From positions 868,001 through 932,000 of the forward strand of contig NZ_CCYM01000003.1 of assembly GCF_000826085.1 (NCBI RefSeq): a stretch of 64,000 nucleotides of DNA. The letters are read 5' to 3'. Made by a program: the position numbers and the translations under genes. This DNA is from Nigerium massiliense. GTDB lineage: Bacteria; Actinomycetota; Actinomycetes; Propionibacteriales; Propionibacteriaceae. Position 1 is the first letter of the stretch. Each line of letters opens with the position of its first letter. Positions 45,298 through 54,969 of this stretch are shown piece after piece. The notes beneath the pieces are model-generated. The model ran no database searches. It worked only from the letters and a program-made list of their open reading frames with translations, and had not been told where the DNA came from.

Positions 45298-45303
45298 TAC
45301 CGT
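45298..45303 (+). promoter_or_regulatory. Leaderless -10 hexamer for the alpha/beta hydrolase
   Basis: TACCGT, 6 nt before the ATG at 45310. Confidence 0.55.
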
Positions 45304-45309
45304 CTGCTC

Positions 45310-45948
45310 ATGCGCCTTCTCGTCTTTCTGCATGGTGTCGGGCAGATGCCCCAGGTCTGGCAGGACCAGGTGAGCGCCATGCCGGGTGACTTCCGCGCTG
45401 TCGCGCCGTGGCTGCGCGGCACGCGTCCCGGACGCCCCGAGCCCTTCGACCTGGACGCCGCGGCCGACGACGTGCTGGGCATCCTCAACCAACAGGGCGT
45501 CGAGACCATGGCGCTGTGCGGGATCTCGGCCGGCGCGGCGGTGGCGCTGCGGGCGGCGACGCGCTCGCCCGAGGCCGTGTCGCACCTGGTGCTGACCGGC
45601 ACGCAGATCGTGACGCCGTCGGCGTCCGCCTTGCGCGCGCAGCGCCTCGCCCTGCGGTTCACGCCCACCCGGATGCTGCGCAGCCGCGGCATCGACAAGC
45701 AGCGCACGATGGACACGCTCGCCCACCTCGAGGAGCTCGACATCGACGCGGGCCTCGACACCGTCACCGCGCGCACCCTCATCGTCACCGGCGACCAGGA
45801 CAGGCCGGCGCTGGAGGCGGCGTCCGACCTGGCCGAGCGCCTCGCCGACGCCCGGCTCGAGGTGGTCGAGGGTTCCGGGGCGGACGTCCCCGTGCAGCAG
45901 CCGGCCGCGTTCAACGACCTTCTCTACGGGTTCCTCGCCCAAGGCTGA
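45310..45948 (+). CDS. Alpha/beta hydrolase-fold protein with altered catalytic His region
   Basis: A 212-residue protein. LLVFLHGVGQMPQVW is the oxyanion region, LCGISAGAAVALRAA holds the nucleophile Ser73, and LIVTGDQDRPALEAA has the expected acidic residue. Where the catalytic histidine normally lies (PGAGHxxxxEQP) it reads GSGADVPVQQPAAFN, without His. Either the enzyme is inactive or another residue serves. The ATG is set by the leaderless hexamer. Confidence 0.8.
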   Translation: MRLLVFLHGVGQMPQVWQDQVSAMPGDFRAVAPWLRGTRPGRPEPFDLDAAADDVLGILNQQGVETMALCGISAGAAVALRAATRSPEAVSHLVLTGTQIVTPSASALRAQRLALRFTPTRMLRSRGIDKQRTMDTLAHLEELDIDAGLDTVTARTLIVTGDQDRPALEAASDLAERLADARLEVVEGSGADVPVQQPAAFNDLLYGFLAQG

Positions 45949-45957
45949 GGCGCCGGT

Positions 45958-46524
45958 TCACCGGAACCGGCCGGCGACGTCCTCCAGTCGCGCGCGCTGC
46001 GCGTCCCAGCCCTCCGGCGGGACGCCGAGGTTGTCGTTGACCTGGGTGAGCCCCACGGTGCAGTCGGCGAGCTCGCGCAGAATGTCGGCCTGGCCCGCGT
46101 GCCGGCTCACGTCGTAGGTGACGTGCACCAGCAGGGCCCCGAGCGTCGTCTCCCCGCGCGGCCCCCACCAGGGCACGTGGCCCGGGGTGTCCAGCGGGAG
46201 CTCCCGCACCGTCTTCGTGACGTAGTCGCCCACGCGGCGGTACAGGGCGATGATGTCGCCGACCGTCTCGTCCTCGGTGAGGTAGAGGTCGGCGTTGGGA
46301 TCGTCGTCGTGTCCGAAGCCGGGCACCTCGATGCCGGGGTCGCGGCCGAGGACCTCGCCGAAATAGCCGTGCTCGACGAGGGCGCAGTGCTTGACTAGCC
46401 CCGCGAGGCTGGTGCCCGTGCGGGTGCGGGGCCAGCGCGCCTCTCGTTCGGAGAGCCCCTCGACCTTCCAGATCAGGGACGTGCGCGCGGCGGTCAGGTA
46501 ACGGAGCAGAACGTCGGTGTCCAT
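45958..46524 (-). CDS. DinB/DUF664-fold protein
   Basis: A 188-residue four-helix-bundle protein of the DinB superfamily (mycothiol-S-transferase-like, unrelated to polymerase DinB). Candidate metal ligands are His46 (LVKHCALVEH) and His142 (TYDVSRHAGQADIL), with His134 nearby. Superfamily members bind a metal and often use bacillithiol or mycothiol. Its stop is 9 bp from that of the convergent hydrolase gene. Confidence 0.85.
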   Translation of the reverse strand: MDTDVLLRYLTAARTSLIWKVEGLSEREARWPRTRTGTSLAGLVKHCALVEHGYFGEVLGRDPGIEVPGFGHDDDPNADLYLTEDETVGDIIALYRRVGDYVTKTVRELPLDTPGHVPWWGPRGETTLGALLVHVTYDVSRHAGQADILRELADCTVGLTQVNDNLGVPPEGWDAQRARLEDVAGRFR

Positions 46525-46555
46525 GCCGCGGAGTATCGCATCCGCGTCCGACAGT

Positions 46556-47338
46556 TCAGCGACCGGGCCGGCGCAGGTGGACGACGTCGCCCGAGGAGAA
46601 CTCGCGACGCCCCTCCGGCGTGTCCACGACCAGCGAGCCGTTCTCGGCGACGTCGACGGCCACCCCGTGCACGATCCGGTCGTCGTGGATGTGCACCGCG
46701 ACCTGCGCGCCCAGCGTCGAGCAGTGCTCGCGGTAGCGCGGGCGCAGAGACTGGCCGGCGTCCCAGCGGGTGAAGAGGTCCTCCAGCGACGTCAGCACCG
46801 CCACGGCCACGTCGGTGCCGGAGGCGTCCGATCCCTCCAGCCGGACCGAGGTCGCGGTGGGCACCGGCAGCTCCTCGGCGCGCAGGGCGACGTTGATCCC
46901 CATGCCGAGGACCGCCGCCGCGCCCCGGGACGCCGGGACCGCCTCGCACAGGATCCCGCAGATCTTGCGGCCGCGGACGAGCACGTCGTTGGGCCATTTC
47001 AGCGTCGCGGGCAGCCCGGTGGCCGCCTGCAGCCCCTCGCACACGGCGACCCCGGCCAGCAGCGACAGCCAGCCCCAGGCCCGCATCCCGCGGCGCGGGT
47101 ACAGCAGCGCCGACATCGCGATCGAGCGGTCCGGCGGAGCCTCCCACACCCGGTCGAACCGGCCGCGGCCGGCGTTCTGGTAGCCGGTGATCAGCACGAG
47201 CCCCCCGGGCACGCCCGCCTTCGCCCGCGCCGCGACCTCGGCGTTTGTGGAGGGCACCACCTCGGCGAGCTCGATGTGGCGCCACAGGCCCCCTTCGAGT
47301 CGTGCGGCGAGCGAGGCGCCGTCCAGGAAGTCACTCAC
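46556..47338 (-). CDS. birA: Biotin-[acetyl-CoA-carboxylase] ligase
   Basis: A 260-residue group I biotin protein ligase without a DNA-binding domain. The biotinyl-AMP loop is [20 protein letters not shown], with [20 protein letters not shown] and VLGMGINV following. The C-terminal domain is short and SH3-like. It attaches biotin to the MKM lysine of AccA (50883-52649). Divergent from accD; GTG start at 47338, 8 nt after TAACAT. Confidence 0.95.
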   Translation of the reverse strand: MSDFLDGASLAARLEGGLWRHIELAEVVPSTNAEVAARAKAGVPGGLVLITGYQNAGRGRFDRVWEAPPDRSIAMSALLYPRRGMRAWGWLSLLAGVAVCEGLQAATGLPATLKWPNDVLVRGRKICGILCEAVPASRGAAAVLGMGINVALRAEELPVPTATSVRLEGSDASGTDVAVAVLTSLEDLFTRWDAGQSLRPRYREHCSTLGAQVAVHIHDDRIVHGVAVDVAENGSLVVDTPEGRREFSSGDVVHLRRPGR

Positions 47339-47346
47339 GCCGACCG

Positions 47347-47352
47347 ATGTTA
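47347..47352 (-). promoter_or_regulatory. Leaderless -10 hexamer for birA
   Basis: TAACAT, 8 nt before the GTG at 47338. Confidence 0.55.
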
Positions 47353-47408
47353 GGCCCGGCGCGTCGAGAACTGTCCTCGACTACGGCCCCAAGCGGGTCG
47401 ATTGCGGA

Positions 47409-47414
47409 TAATGT
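47409..47414 (+). promoter_or_regulatory. Leaderless -10 hexamer for accD
   Basis: TAATGT, 7 nt before the ATG at 47422. Confidence 0.55.
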
Positions 47415-47421
47415 TCGGGGC

Positions 47422-48996
47422 ATGGAGATCGACATCCACACGACCCAAGGGAAGATCGCCGATCTCGGGGCCCGTATTGACGCCGCCGTCAATCCCAGTT
47501 CCCCCGAAGCGATCGAGAAGCAGCACGCCCGCGGCAAGATGACCGCGCGCGAGCGCATCCACGCGCTGCTCGACGAGGGCACCTTCGCCGAGTTCGACGA
47601 GTTCTCCCGGCACCGGTCCACGGCCTTCGGCATGCAGAAGAAGCGTCCCTACACCGACGGCGTCATCACCGGCGTCGGCGCCATCAACGGGCGCCCGGTC
47701 TGCGTGTTCAGCCAGGACGTCACCATCTTCGGCGGCGCGCTCGGCGCGGTCTACGGCGAGAAGATCGTCAAGATCCTCGACTTCGCGATCAAGACCGGCT
47801 GCCCCATCATCGGCATGAACGAGGGCGGCGGCGCGCGCATCCAGGAGGGCGTGGTCTCCCTCGGCCTCTACGGCGACATCTTCAAGCGTAACACGCTGGC
47901 GTCCGGCGTCATCCCGCAGGTCTCCCTCATCATGGGCGCGGCGGCCGGCGGCCACGTCTACGGCCCCGCGCTCACTGACTTCATCGTCATGGTCGATCAG
48001 ACCTCGCAGATGTTCATCACCGGTCCCGACGTCATCAAGACCGTCACCGGTGAGACGGTCACGCTCGAGGAGTTGGGCGGCGCGCGCACCCACAACACCA
48101 AGTCGGGCAACGCGCACTACCTAGCCGCCGACGAGACGGACGCGATCGAGTACGTCCGCGACCTGCTGACCTACCTGCCCCAGAACAACCTGGAGGATCC
48201 GCCGGTCTTCGACGAGAACGAGGTCGACCTGACCATCACCGACCACGACCGCAAGCTCGACGCGCTGATCCCGGACTCCCCGAACCAGCCGTACGACATG
48301 CGCGAGGTCATCAAGACTGTGCTCGACGACGACGAGTTCCTCGAGGTTCAAGAGCTGTACGCCGGCAACATCGTCGTCGGCTTCGGCCGCATCGAGGGCC
48401 GCTCCATCGGCATCGTCGCCAACCAACCCACGGTGTTCGCGGGCTGCCTCGACACGAAGAGCTCCGAGAAGGCGGCGCGCTTCGTCCGCACGTGCGACTG
48501 CTTCAACATCCCGGTGCTGACGTTCGTCGACACCCCGGGCTTCCTGCCCGGCACCGACCAGGAGTACGACGGCATCATTCGCCGCGGCGCCAAGCTGATC
48601 TACGCCTACGCCGAGGCGACCGTGCCGCTGCTGACCGTCATCACCCGCAAGGCCTACGGCGGCGCCTACGACGTCATGGGGTCGAAGCACCTGGGCGCGG
48701 ACGTGAACCTCGCCTGGCCGACCGCTCAGATCGCGGTGATGGGCGCCGAGGGCGCGGTCAACATCCTGTACCGCCGGGAACTCGCCGACACCGACGACCC
48801 GACCGCCCGTCGCGCGCAGCTCGTCCAGGAGTACAACGACGAGCTCGCCAACCCGTACGTGGCGGCCGAGCGCGGCTACATCGACCAGGTCATCTATCCG
48901 CACGCCACCCGAGAGACCGTCGTCCGCGTGCTGCGGCTGCTGCGCACCAAGCGTCAGCAGCTTCCGCCCAAGAAGCACGGGAACATCCCGCTGTGA
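47422..48996 (+). CDS. accD: Acyl-CoA (propionyl-CoA) carboxylase beta subunit
   Basis: A 524-residue carboxyltransferase subunit. [20 protein letters not shown] and [17 protein letters not shown] form the first oxyanion hole; [24 protein letters not shown] and [20 protein letters not shown] form the acyl-CoA half. Such subunits carboxylate acetyl- and/or propionyl-CoA. Closest in type to mycobacterial AccD5, supported by the accE-maf gene order. A propionibacterial transcarboxylase 12S subunit is a related alternative, but accE and accA nearby argue for a carboxylase. Confidence 0.94.
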   Translation: MEIDIHTTQGKIADLGARIDAAVNPSSPEAIEKQHARGKMTARERIHALLDEGTFAEFDEFSRHRSTAFGMQKKRPYTDGVITGVGAINGRPVCVFSQDVTIFGGALGAVYGEKIVKILDFAIKTGCPIIGMNEGGGARIQEGVVSLGLYGDIFKRNTLASGVIPQVSLIMGAAAGGHVYGPALTDFIVMVDQTSQMFITGPDVIKTVTGETVTLEELGGARTHNTKSGNAHYLAADETDAIEYVRDLLTYLPQNNLEDPPVFDENEVDLTITDHDRKLDALIPDSPNQPYDMREVIKTVLDDDEFLEVQELYAGNIVVGFGRIEGRSIGIVANQPTVFAGCLDTKSSEKAARFVRTCDCFNIPVLTFVDTPGFLPGTDQEYDGIIRRGAKLIYAYAEATVPLLTVITRKAYGGAYDVMGSKHLGADVNLAWPTAQIAVMGAEGAVNILYRRELADTDDPTARRAQLVQEYNDELANPYVAAERGYIDQVIYPHATRETVVRVLRLLRTKRQQLPPKKHGNIPL

Positions 48997-49229
48997 CCGC
49001 GCAGGCAGAGCAGGCCCCGGGCCCGGCGTTCCGGGTCGTCGGCGGAAACCCCACCGACGAGGAGCTGGCGGCGCTCGCCGTCGTGCTGTCGTCGCTGCGC
49101 CGCGAGCGCGGACGTCCGCACGCCCCCGAGAACCGGGCCCAGGTGAGCGGCTGGAAGTCGTACTGGGCCAACGTCCGGCAGCCCTTCTACCCCGGCCGGG
49201 ACGCCTGGCGCGCCACGATCCGCCGGTGA
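48993..49229 (+). CDS. accE: Acyl-CoA carboxylase epsilon subunit (AccE-like)
   Basis: A 78-residue protein whose GTG overlaps the accD stop (GTGA). [20 protein letters not shown] is the conserved epsilon-subunit helix, and [19 protein letters not shown] precedes the end. Epsilon subunits bridge alpha and beta subunits in actinobacterial complexes. Confidence 0.88.
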   Translation: MTAQAEQAPGPAFRVVGGNPTDEELAALAVVLSSLRRERGRPHAPENRAQVSGWKSYWANVRQPFYPGRDAWRATIRR

Positions 49230-49239
49230 GGACGCCCCC

Positions 49240-49836
49240 GTGCGGCTGATCCTGGCGTCGGCCTCCCCGGCGCGCTTGCAGACGCTGCGCGCCGCGGGCG
49301 TCGATCCGGTCGTGCACGTCTCCGGCGTGGACGAGTCGGGCGTGCGCGCCCCGAGCGTCGCCGAGACCACCGCGACGCTGGCCACGCTGAAGGCGCAGGC
49401 GGTGTTGGCCGAGGTCGGCCCGCTCGCCCACGACCTGATCGTGGGCTGCGATTCCCTGCTCGAGCTGGACGGCCGCGCCGTCGGCAAGCCGGGCAGCCCC
49501 GAGGCGGCCGCGGAGGTCTGGCGGCGGCTGCGCGGGCGCACCGGCGTCCTGCACACCGGCCACCACCTCGCCGGACCCGCCGGCCACCTCACTCGCGTCG
49601 GCTCCACCGTCGTCCACTTCGCGGACGTCAGCGACGCCGAGATCGACGCATATGTCGCGACCGGCGAGCCGGTCTGGGTGGCCGGCGCGTTCGCGATCGA
49701 CGGCTACGGCGCCGCGTTCGTGCGCGGGATCGAAGGTGACCCGCACAACGTCGTCGGGATCAGCGTCCCCCTGCTGCGCGAGATGCTCGCCGAGCTGGGA
49801 GTGGCGTGGCACGACCTGTGGCGACCCGCAGGCTAG
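49240..49836 (+). CDS. maf: Maf-like nucleoside triphosphate pyrophosphatase
   Basis: A 198-residue protein. LILASASPARLQTLRAAGV is the Maf N-terminus, VGCDSLLELDGRAVGKPGS and YVATGEPVWVAGAFAIDGYG are further motifs. Maf proteins hydrolyse dTTP/UTP or modified nucleotides. The GTG at 49240 lies 10 bp after accE. The stop codon TAG is also the first half of the -10 hexamer of the next gene. Confidence 0.92.
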   Translation: MRLILASASPARLQTLRAAGVDPVVHVSGVDESGVRAPSVAETTATLATLKAQAVLAEVGPLAHDLIVGCDSLLELDGRAVGKPGSPEAAAEVWRRLRGRTGVLHTGHHLAGPAGHLTRVGSTVVHFADVSDAEIDAYVATGEPVWVAGAFAIDGYGAAFVRGIEGDPHNVVGISVPLLREMLAELGVAWHDLWRPAG

Positions 49837-49839
49837 GCT
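49834..49839 (+). promoter_or_regulatory. Leaderless -10 hexamer for the UbiA-type gene
   Basis: TAGGCT, 8 nt before the GTG at 49848. Its TAG is the maf stop codon. Confidence 0.55.
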
Positions 49840-49847
49840 CACCGCTT

Positions 49848-50774
49848 GTGTCCGACTCCGACATCGACCTGACAGACGGCGATTCCGACGTCGTTCCACG
49901 GCGCCCGATCCTGCCGGCGCCGGTGCGGGCGATGCGGCCCAAACAGTGGGTCAAGAACGTGCTCGTGGTCGCCGCTCCCGTGGCCGCCGGGCGGCTGTTC
50001 GACCCTCGGGTGCTCGGCGCCACCGCGTGGGCGTTCGTGGCTTTCTGCCTGGTCAGCGCGTCGGTCTACCTCGTCAACGACGTCCGCGACGTCGAATCCG
50101 ACCGGCAGCACCCGAAGAAGCGGTTCCGCCCGATCGCGGCGGGCGAGCTCAAGCCGTCCACCGCGCTCGTCATGGCCGTCGTCAGCCTCGCGGTGAGCCT
50201 GGCGCTGGGCTGGTGGGTGGCTCCGGCGCTGGCGGCGGTCCTGGCGTCCTACTGGGTGCTGCAGGTCGGCTACTCGCTCTTCCTGAAGAACCAGCCGATC
50301 ATCGACCTCGCCATGGTGGCGTCCGGTTTCCTGCTGCGCGCGATCGCCGGCGGAGTCGCGTCCGGCATCCCGCTGTCGCAGTGGTTCCTGCTGGTGGCGT
50401 CCTTCGGGTCGCTGTTCATGGTGGCGGGCAAGCGCTACTCCGAGATGGTCGAGCTCGGTCCCGAGGCCGGCACGCGGGCGTCCCTGCGGCGGTACACGCC
50501 CAGCTACCTGCGGTTCGTCTGGGCGGTCTCCTGCAGCGCGGTGATCATGTCTTACAGCCTGTGGGCGTTCGAGCAACGCCCCCACGAGCCGCTGTGGGGG
50601 GTCAACTGGACGGCGCTGTCCATCGCGCCGTTCACGCTGGCCCTGCTGCGCTACGCGATGACGATCGACACCGGCGGCGCGGGTGAGCCGGAAGACGTGG
50701 TCATCAACGACCGCATGCTGCAGGCGCTGGCCGTCCTGTGGATCATCCCCGTCGCCATCGCGGTCTTTCTCTAA
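49848..50774 (+). CDS. UbiA-family prenyltransferase, decaprenyl-phosphate phosphoribosyltransferase-like
   Basis: A 308-residue membrane protein. The first Asp-rich motif region is RPKQWVKNVLV then VNDVRDVESDRQHPKKRFRP (PIAAGEL follows). The second is GKRYSEMVEL. About eight helices are evident. This combination matches DPPR synthase (mycobacterial Rv3806c), which starts decaprenyl-phosphoryl-arabinose synthesis. No DprE1/DprE2 or arabinosyltransferase genes are near, so the pathway here is open. Confidence 0.85.
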   Translation: MSDSDIDLTDGDSDVVPRRPILPAPVRAMRPKQWVKNVLVVAAPVAAGRLFDPRVLGATAWAFVAFCLVSASVYLVNDVRDVESDRQHPKKRFRPIAAGELKPSTALVMAVVSLAVSLALGWWVAPALAAVLASYWVLQVGYSLFLKNQPIIDLAMVASGFLLRAIAGGVASGIPLSQWFLLVASFGSLFMVAGKRYSEMVELGPEAGTRASLRRYTPSYLRFVWAVSCSAVIMSYSLWAFEQRPHEPLWGVNWTALSIAPFTLALLRYAMTIDTGGAGEPEDVVINDRMLQALAVLWIIPVAIAVFL

Positions 50775-50802
50775 GACGAATCCGGGGCGGGGACGCCAAA
50801 CG

Positions 50803-50832
50803 CTGACGCTGACGGTGTCGTGGCCCTAGACT
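50803..50832 (+). promoter_or_regulatory. Promoter of accA
   Basis: CTGACG at 50803-50808 and TAGACT at 50827-50832, 18 bp apart. It predicts transcription from about 50838, where an in-frame ATG lies, with the ribosome-binding-site-led GTG 45 nt further on. Confidence 0.5.
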
Positions 50833-50882
50833 CCGAGATGGACGTTGCCGCGCACTCGCGTCAGGCTTTTCAAGGAGGAACA

Positions 50883-52649
50883 GTGCCTATCACCAAGGTC
50901 TTGGTGGCCAACCGAGGCGAAATCGCGGTCCGGGTGATCCGGGCGGCGGCGGACGCAGGCTTGGCCAGCGTCGCCGTTTACGCCGATCCCGACGCGGACT
51001 CGCTTTTCGTCAAGCTCGCCGACGAGGCGTTCGCGCTGAACGGGTTGTCCCCGGCGCAGACCTACCTCGACATCGCCAAGCTGCTGGACGTCGCCGAGCG
51101 GTCCGGGGCGGACGCGGTGCACCCCGGGTACGGCTTCCTCGCGGAGAACGCCGACTTCGCCCAGGCCGTCATCGACGCCGGGCTGACGTGGATCGGCCCC
51201 CCGCCCGAGGCCATCGAGAACCTGGGCGACAAGGTGAAGGCCCGGCACATCGCGCTCAAGGTGGGCGCGCCCCTCGTCCCCGGCACCGCCGACCCGGTGG
51301 CGAACGCCGACGAGGTGCTGCAGTTCGTCGACGAGCACGGGCTGCCCATCGCCATCAAGGCCGCCTTCGGCGGCGGCGGCCGCGGCCTGAAGGTCGCTCG
51401 CAAGCGCGAAGAGGTCGCCGAGCTGTTCGACTCCGCCACCCGCGAGGCCGTCACCGCGTTCGGACGCGGTGAGTGCTTCGTGGAGCGCTACCTCGACAAG
51501 CCGCGCCACGTCGAGACCCAGTGCCTCGCCGACAAGCACGGCAACGTCGTCGTGGTCTCCACGCGTGACTGCTCGCTGCAGCGCCGCCACCAGAAGCTGG
51601 TCGAGGAGGCCCCCGCCCCCTTCCTGTCCGACGAGCAGCTCGAGAAGCTGTACTCGTCCTCCAAGGCGATCCTGAAGGAGGCCGGCTACGTCGGCGCGGG
51701 AACCTGCGAGTTCCTCGTCGCGCAGGACGGCCTGATCTCGTTCCTCGAGGTCAACACCCGCCTGCAGGTCGAGCACCCCGTCTCCGAAGAGGTCTCCGGC
51801 CTCGACCTCGTCCGCGAGATGTTCCGCATCGCCGACGGCGAGGAGCTCGGCTACGACGACCCGGAGCTGCGCGGTCACTCCATCGAGTTCCGTATCAACG
51901 CCGAGGACGCCGGCCGCAACTTCATGCCCGCCCCCGGCACGCTGGTCAGGTGGGTGCCGCCGACCGGCCCCGGCGTCCGCGTCGACTCCGGTTACCTCGA
52001 GGGCATGGCCGTCCCCGGCTCCTTCGACTCCCTGGTCGCCAAGATCATCGTCACGGGCGCCGATCGCCAGCAGGCCATCGAGCGTGCTCGGCGCACCCTC
52101 GACGAGACCGTCCTCGACGGTATGCCGACGGTGATCCCGTTCCACAAGGTCGTGCTGCGCGACCCCGCCTTCACCGCGGAGGACGGCAACTTCGGCGTCT
52201 TCACGAACTGGATCGAGACCGAGTTCGACAACACCGTCGAGCCCTACACCGGCACGCTGGGCGAGTCCGATGAGGACGAGAAGACCAGCTACGTCGTCGA
52301 GGTCAACGGCAAGCGCGTCGAGGTCCGTGTCCCGGCCGGCTTGGCCGCCCCCGCCGCAGGTCGCGCGTCCGGGCCCAAGAAGCCCACGAAGCGCAGCCGC
52401 AGCGGTGCCACCGCCCAGGCTCCGTCGACGAACGCGCTCACGTCCCCGATGCAGGGCACGATCGTCAAGGTCGCGGTCTCGGACGGCGACGAGGTGGCCG
52501 AGGGCGACCTGATCGTCGTGCTGGAGGCCATGAAGATGGAGCAGCCGCTCAACGCGCACCGGGCCGGCGTCGTCAAGGGCCTCAGCGCCGAGGCGGGCAG
52601 CACCGTCGGCAGCGGCGAGGCGATCTGCGAGATCGTCGACGCGGAGTGA
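50883..52649 (+). CDS. accA: Acyl-CoA carboxylase alpha subunit (biotin carboxylase plus BCCP)
   Basis: A 588-residue protein. Biotin carboxylase: [17 protein letters not shown], the Gly-rich ATP loop [30 protein letters not shown] and [16 protein letters not shown]. After a Pro/Ala/Lys linker (about 490-515) the C-terminal biotinyl domain carries [12 protein letters not shown], the lysine modified by BirA. Corresponds to mycobacterial AccA3. Start GTG at 50883 has a strong AAGGAGG. A leaderless start at the in-frame ATG 50838 would add 15 residues. Confidence 0.95.
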   Translation: MPITKVLVANRGEIAVRVIRAAADAGLASVAVYADPDADSLFVKLADEAFALNGLSPAQTYLDIAKLLDVAERSGADAVHPGYGFLAENADFAQAVIDAGLTWIGPPPEAIENLGDKVKARHIALKVGAPLVPGTADPVANADEVLQFVDEHGLPIAIKAAFGGGGRGLKVARKREEVAELFDSATREAVTAFGRGECFVERYLDKPRHVETQCLADKHGNVVVVSTRDCSLQRRHQKLVEEAPAPFLSDEQLEKLYSSSKAILKEAGYVGAGTCEFLVAQDGLISFLEVNTRLQVEHPVSEEVSGLDLVREMFRIADGEELGYDDPELRGHSIEFRINAEDAGRNFMPAPGTLVRWVPPTGPGVRVDSGYLEGMAVPGSFDSLVAKIIVTGADRQQAIERARRTLDETVLDGMPTVIPFHKVVLRDPAFTAEDGNFGVFTNWIETEFDNTVEPYTGTLGESDEDEKTSYVVEVNGKRVEVRVPAGLAAPAAGRASGPKKPTKRSRSGATAQAPSTNALTSPMQGTIVKVAVSDGDEVAEGDLIVVLEAMKMEQPLNAHRAGVVKGLSAEAGSTVGSGEAICEIVDAE

Positions 52650-52661
52650 CCCCCTGACCTC

Positions 52662-52693
52662 CGACGGCCCCGGCGTGATCGCCGGGGCCGTCG
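52662..52693. terminator. Bidirectional hairpin between accA and lpdA
   Basis: A perfect 14-bp stem with loop TGAT (left arm CGACGGCCCCGGCG), between convergent stops at 52649 and 52710. Confidence 0.75.
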
Positions 52694-52709
52694 TGGTTGT
52701 GGCGAGCGA

Positions 52710-54119
52710 TCAGTACAGCGACTCGTCCACCCCGCCCGTGTGCAGACGGCGGGACGCCTCGGCGATGGAGCCGGACAGCGAGGGGTAGACGGTGAACGAC
52801 TGGGCGGCCTCGTCGACGGTGATCTTCGAATTCACGGCCATCGCCAGCGGGTAGATCAGTTCGCTGGCTTGCGGCGCCACGATGACGCCGCCGATGACGA
52901 TGCCGGTGGTCGGGAGGCAGAAGACCTTGATGAAACCGTCCCGGAGGCTCTGCATCTTCGCGCGGGCGTTGGAGCGCAGCGGCATCACCACGGTGCGCGC
53001 CGCGACCAGGCCCGCGTCGATCTCGGCCTGCCCGACGCCGACCGTGGCGATCTCGGGCGCGGTGAAGACGTTGGACGAGATCGAGCGGAGGTTGAGCGGC
53101 GAGACCGCGTCGCCCAGCGCGTGCCACATGGCGATGCGGCCCTGCATCGCCGCCACGGACGCCAGCGCGAACACCCCGGTGCAGTCGCCGGCCGCGTAGA
53201 CGCCGCGGGCGGACGTCCGGGAGACCTTGTCGACCACGATGTGCCCCGACTCGCTGACCTCGATGCCCGCCTCGGCCAGCCCCAGGTCCTCGGTGTTGGG
53301 GATGGCGCCGACGGCCATCAGCACGTGGCTGCCCTCGATCTCGCGGCCGTCCTGCAGCCCGACGATCACCCCGTCCTCGGTGCGCCGGGCGCTGTTGGCC
53401 CGCGACTCGGACAGGATCGTCATTCCGGTCGCCTCGAAGACCTCCTGCAGCACGCGCGCCGCGTCGTCGTCCTGGCTGGGGAGCACCTGGCGACGCGACG
53501 AGACCAGCACGACATCGACGCCGAGCGCGTTGTAGGCGCTCGCGAACTCGGCGCCGGTGACGCCCGAGCCCACGACGATCAGCCGCTTCGGGGGCTCGGT
53601 GAGGTTGTACATCTGCGTCCAGTTGAGGATGCGCTCGCCATCGGGCATCGCGTCGGGCAGTTCGCGGGGCCGTGCGCCGGTCGAGACCAGGATGATGTCG
53701 GCGTCCAACCGCTCCTCGGCGCCGTCCTCCGCCGTCACGACGACGTGCTCGGTGCCATCGAGCCGGCCGGTGCCCTTGATGAGGCGCACGCCCTCGGTCT
53801 CGAGGCGCTTGGCGATGTCGCCACTCTGCGCGGACGCCAGCCGGAGCACGCGGTCGTTGACTGCCGCCATGTCGACGGCGACGTTCTCCTGCAGCGTCCC
53901 GCCCTGCGTGGCGCGCAGCCCGAGCGCCTCGGCGCCCCGCACCTTCTCCATCACCTCGGACGCCGCGATCAGCGACTTCGAGGGGACCACGTCCGTCAGC
54001 ACCGCCGAGCCTCCCAGGCCCTTGTTCTCGACGATCGTCACGCGACCGCCCAACTGCGACGCCACCAGCCCCGCCTCGTAGCCGCCCGGGCCGCCTCCGA
54101 TAATCACCACGTCTACCAT
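52710..54119 (-). CDS. lpdA: LpdA-like flavoprotein disulfide reductase homologue without redox cysteines
   Basis: About 469 residues of the pyridine-nucleotide disulfide reductase family: [22 protein letters not shown] for [22 protein letters not shown] for NAD(P)H, and [20 protein letters not shown]. Where dihydrolipoamide dehydrogenase has GxCxxxxC it reads [19 protein letters not shown] with no cysteine. Mycobacterial Rv3303c (LpdA, a quinone reductase) is altered at the same site. So lipoamide oxidation is ruled out and quinone reduction is likely. The start could also be the ATG at 54128. Divergent from punA. Confidence 0.9.
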   Translation of the reverse strand: MVDVVIIGGGPGGYEAGLVASQLGGRVTIVENKGLGGSAVLTDVVPSKSLIAASEVMEKVRGAEALGLRATQGGTLQENVAVDMAAVNDRVLRLASAQSGDIAKRLETEGVRLIKGTGRLDGTEHVVVTAEDGAEERLDADIILVSTGARPRELPDAMPDGERILNWTQMYNLTEPPKRLIVVGSGVTGAEFASAYNALGVDVVLVSSRRQVLPSQDDDAARVLQEVFEATGMTILSESRANSARRTEDGVIVGLQDGREIEGSHVLMAVGAIPNTEDLGLAEAGIEVSESGHIVVDKVSRTSARGVYAAGDCTGVFALASVAAMQGRIAMWHALGDAVSPLNLRSISSNVFTAPEIATVGVGQAEIDAGLVAARTVVMPLRSNARAKMQSLRDGFIKVFCLPTTGIVIGGVIVAPQASELIYPLAMAVNSKITVDEAAQSFTVYPSLSGSIAEASRRLHTGGVDESLY

Positions 54120-54150
54120 GCGGCTCATTCTTCCAGAGGACGGGCTTCGT

Positions 54151-54156
54151 TATAGT
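54151..54156 (+). promoter_or_regulatory. Leaderless -10 hexamer for punA
   Basis: TATAGT, 6 nt before the GTG at 54163. The same bases read TATAAC on the other strand toward lpdA. Confidence 0.6.
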
Positions 54157-54162
54157 CGGCGC

Positions 54163-54969
54163 GTGAATGACTTCGACGACCCGACGGCAACGGCGCACGA
54201 GGCGGCCGGCGAACTGCGCCGGCGGCTGGGAATCGACGGTATCGATGTGGGGCTGGTGCTGGGTTCCGGCTGGGCCACCGCGGCCGAGGGGCTCGGCGAG
54301 CCGATCGCCGAGTGCCCGCTGGCGGAACTCCCCGGCTTCAGCGCCCCCGTCGTGGCCGGCCACGGCGGCCAGGCCCGCGCGGTGCGCACCCCGGCCGGGC
54401 GGATCGCGCTGATCCTCACCGGGCGCACCCACTTCTACGAGGGACGCGGCGTCGCGCCGGTCGTTCACGGCGTCCGGACGGTCGCGGCTGCGGGCGCCAC
54501 CCGCCTCGTCCTCACCAACGGTTGCGGCGGCCTCAACCCGGCCTGGACGCCCGGCACGCCCGTGCTGATCAGCGACCACATCAACCTCACCGCCGTCTCG
54601 CCGCTGCGGGGCGCCACCTTCGTCGACCTCACCGACGCCTACAGCCACGCCCTGCGCACGCTCGCCCGTGGCGTCGACCCGGGCCTCGACGAGGGCGTCT
54701 ACGTCCAGTTCCCCGGGCCGCACTACGAGACGCCCGCCGAGGTGCGGATGGCGCGCACGATCGGTGGCGACCTCGTCGGCATGTCGACGGCCCTGGAGAC
54801 CATCGCCGCCCGCGAGGCCGGGCTCGAGGTGCTGGGCATCTCGCTGGTCACCAACGCCGCCGCCGGCCTCGCCGGGGAACCGCTCAGCCACGCCGAGGTC
54901 GTCGCCGCCGGGCAGGCCGCCGTCGGCCGGCTGCGCACCCTGCTCGCCGGCCTGCTGGAGGTGCTCTAG
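54163..54969 (+). CDS. punA: Purine-nucleoside phosphorylase
   Basis: A 268-residue trimeric-type PNP that splits (deoxy)guanosine and inosine with phosphate. [14 protein letters not shown] binds phosphate; [44 protein letters not shown] and [20 protein letters not shown] are family motifs, with the purine-binding Glu/Asn region present. The GTG is set by TATAGT upstream. The pmmB ATG directly follows its stop, as in mycobacterial deoD-pmmB. Confidence 0.94.
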   Translation: MNDFDDPTATAHEAAGELRRRLGIDGIDVGLVLGSGWATAAEGLGEPIAECPLAELPGFSAPVVAGHGGQARAVRTPAGRIALILTGRTHFYEGRGVAPVVHGVRTVAAAGATRLVLTNGCGGLNPAWTPGTPVLISDHINLTAVSPLRGATFVDLTDAYSHALRTLARGVDPGLDEGVYVQFPGPHYETPAEVRMARTIGGDLVGMSTALETIAAREAGLEVLGISLVTNAAAGLAGEPLSHAEVVAAGQAAVGRLRTLLAGLLEVL

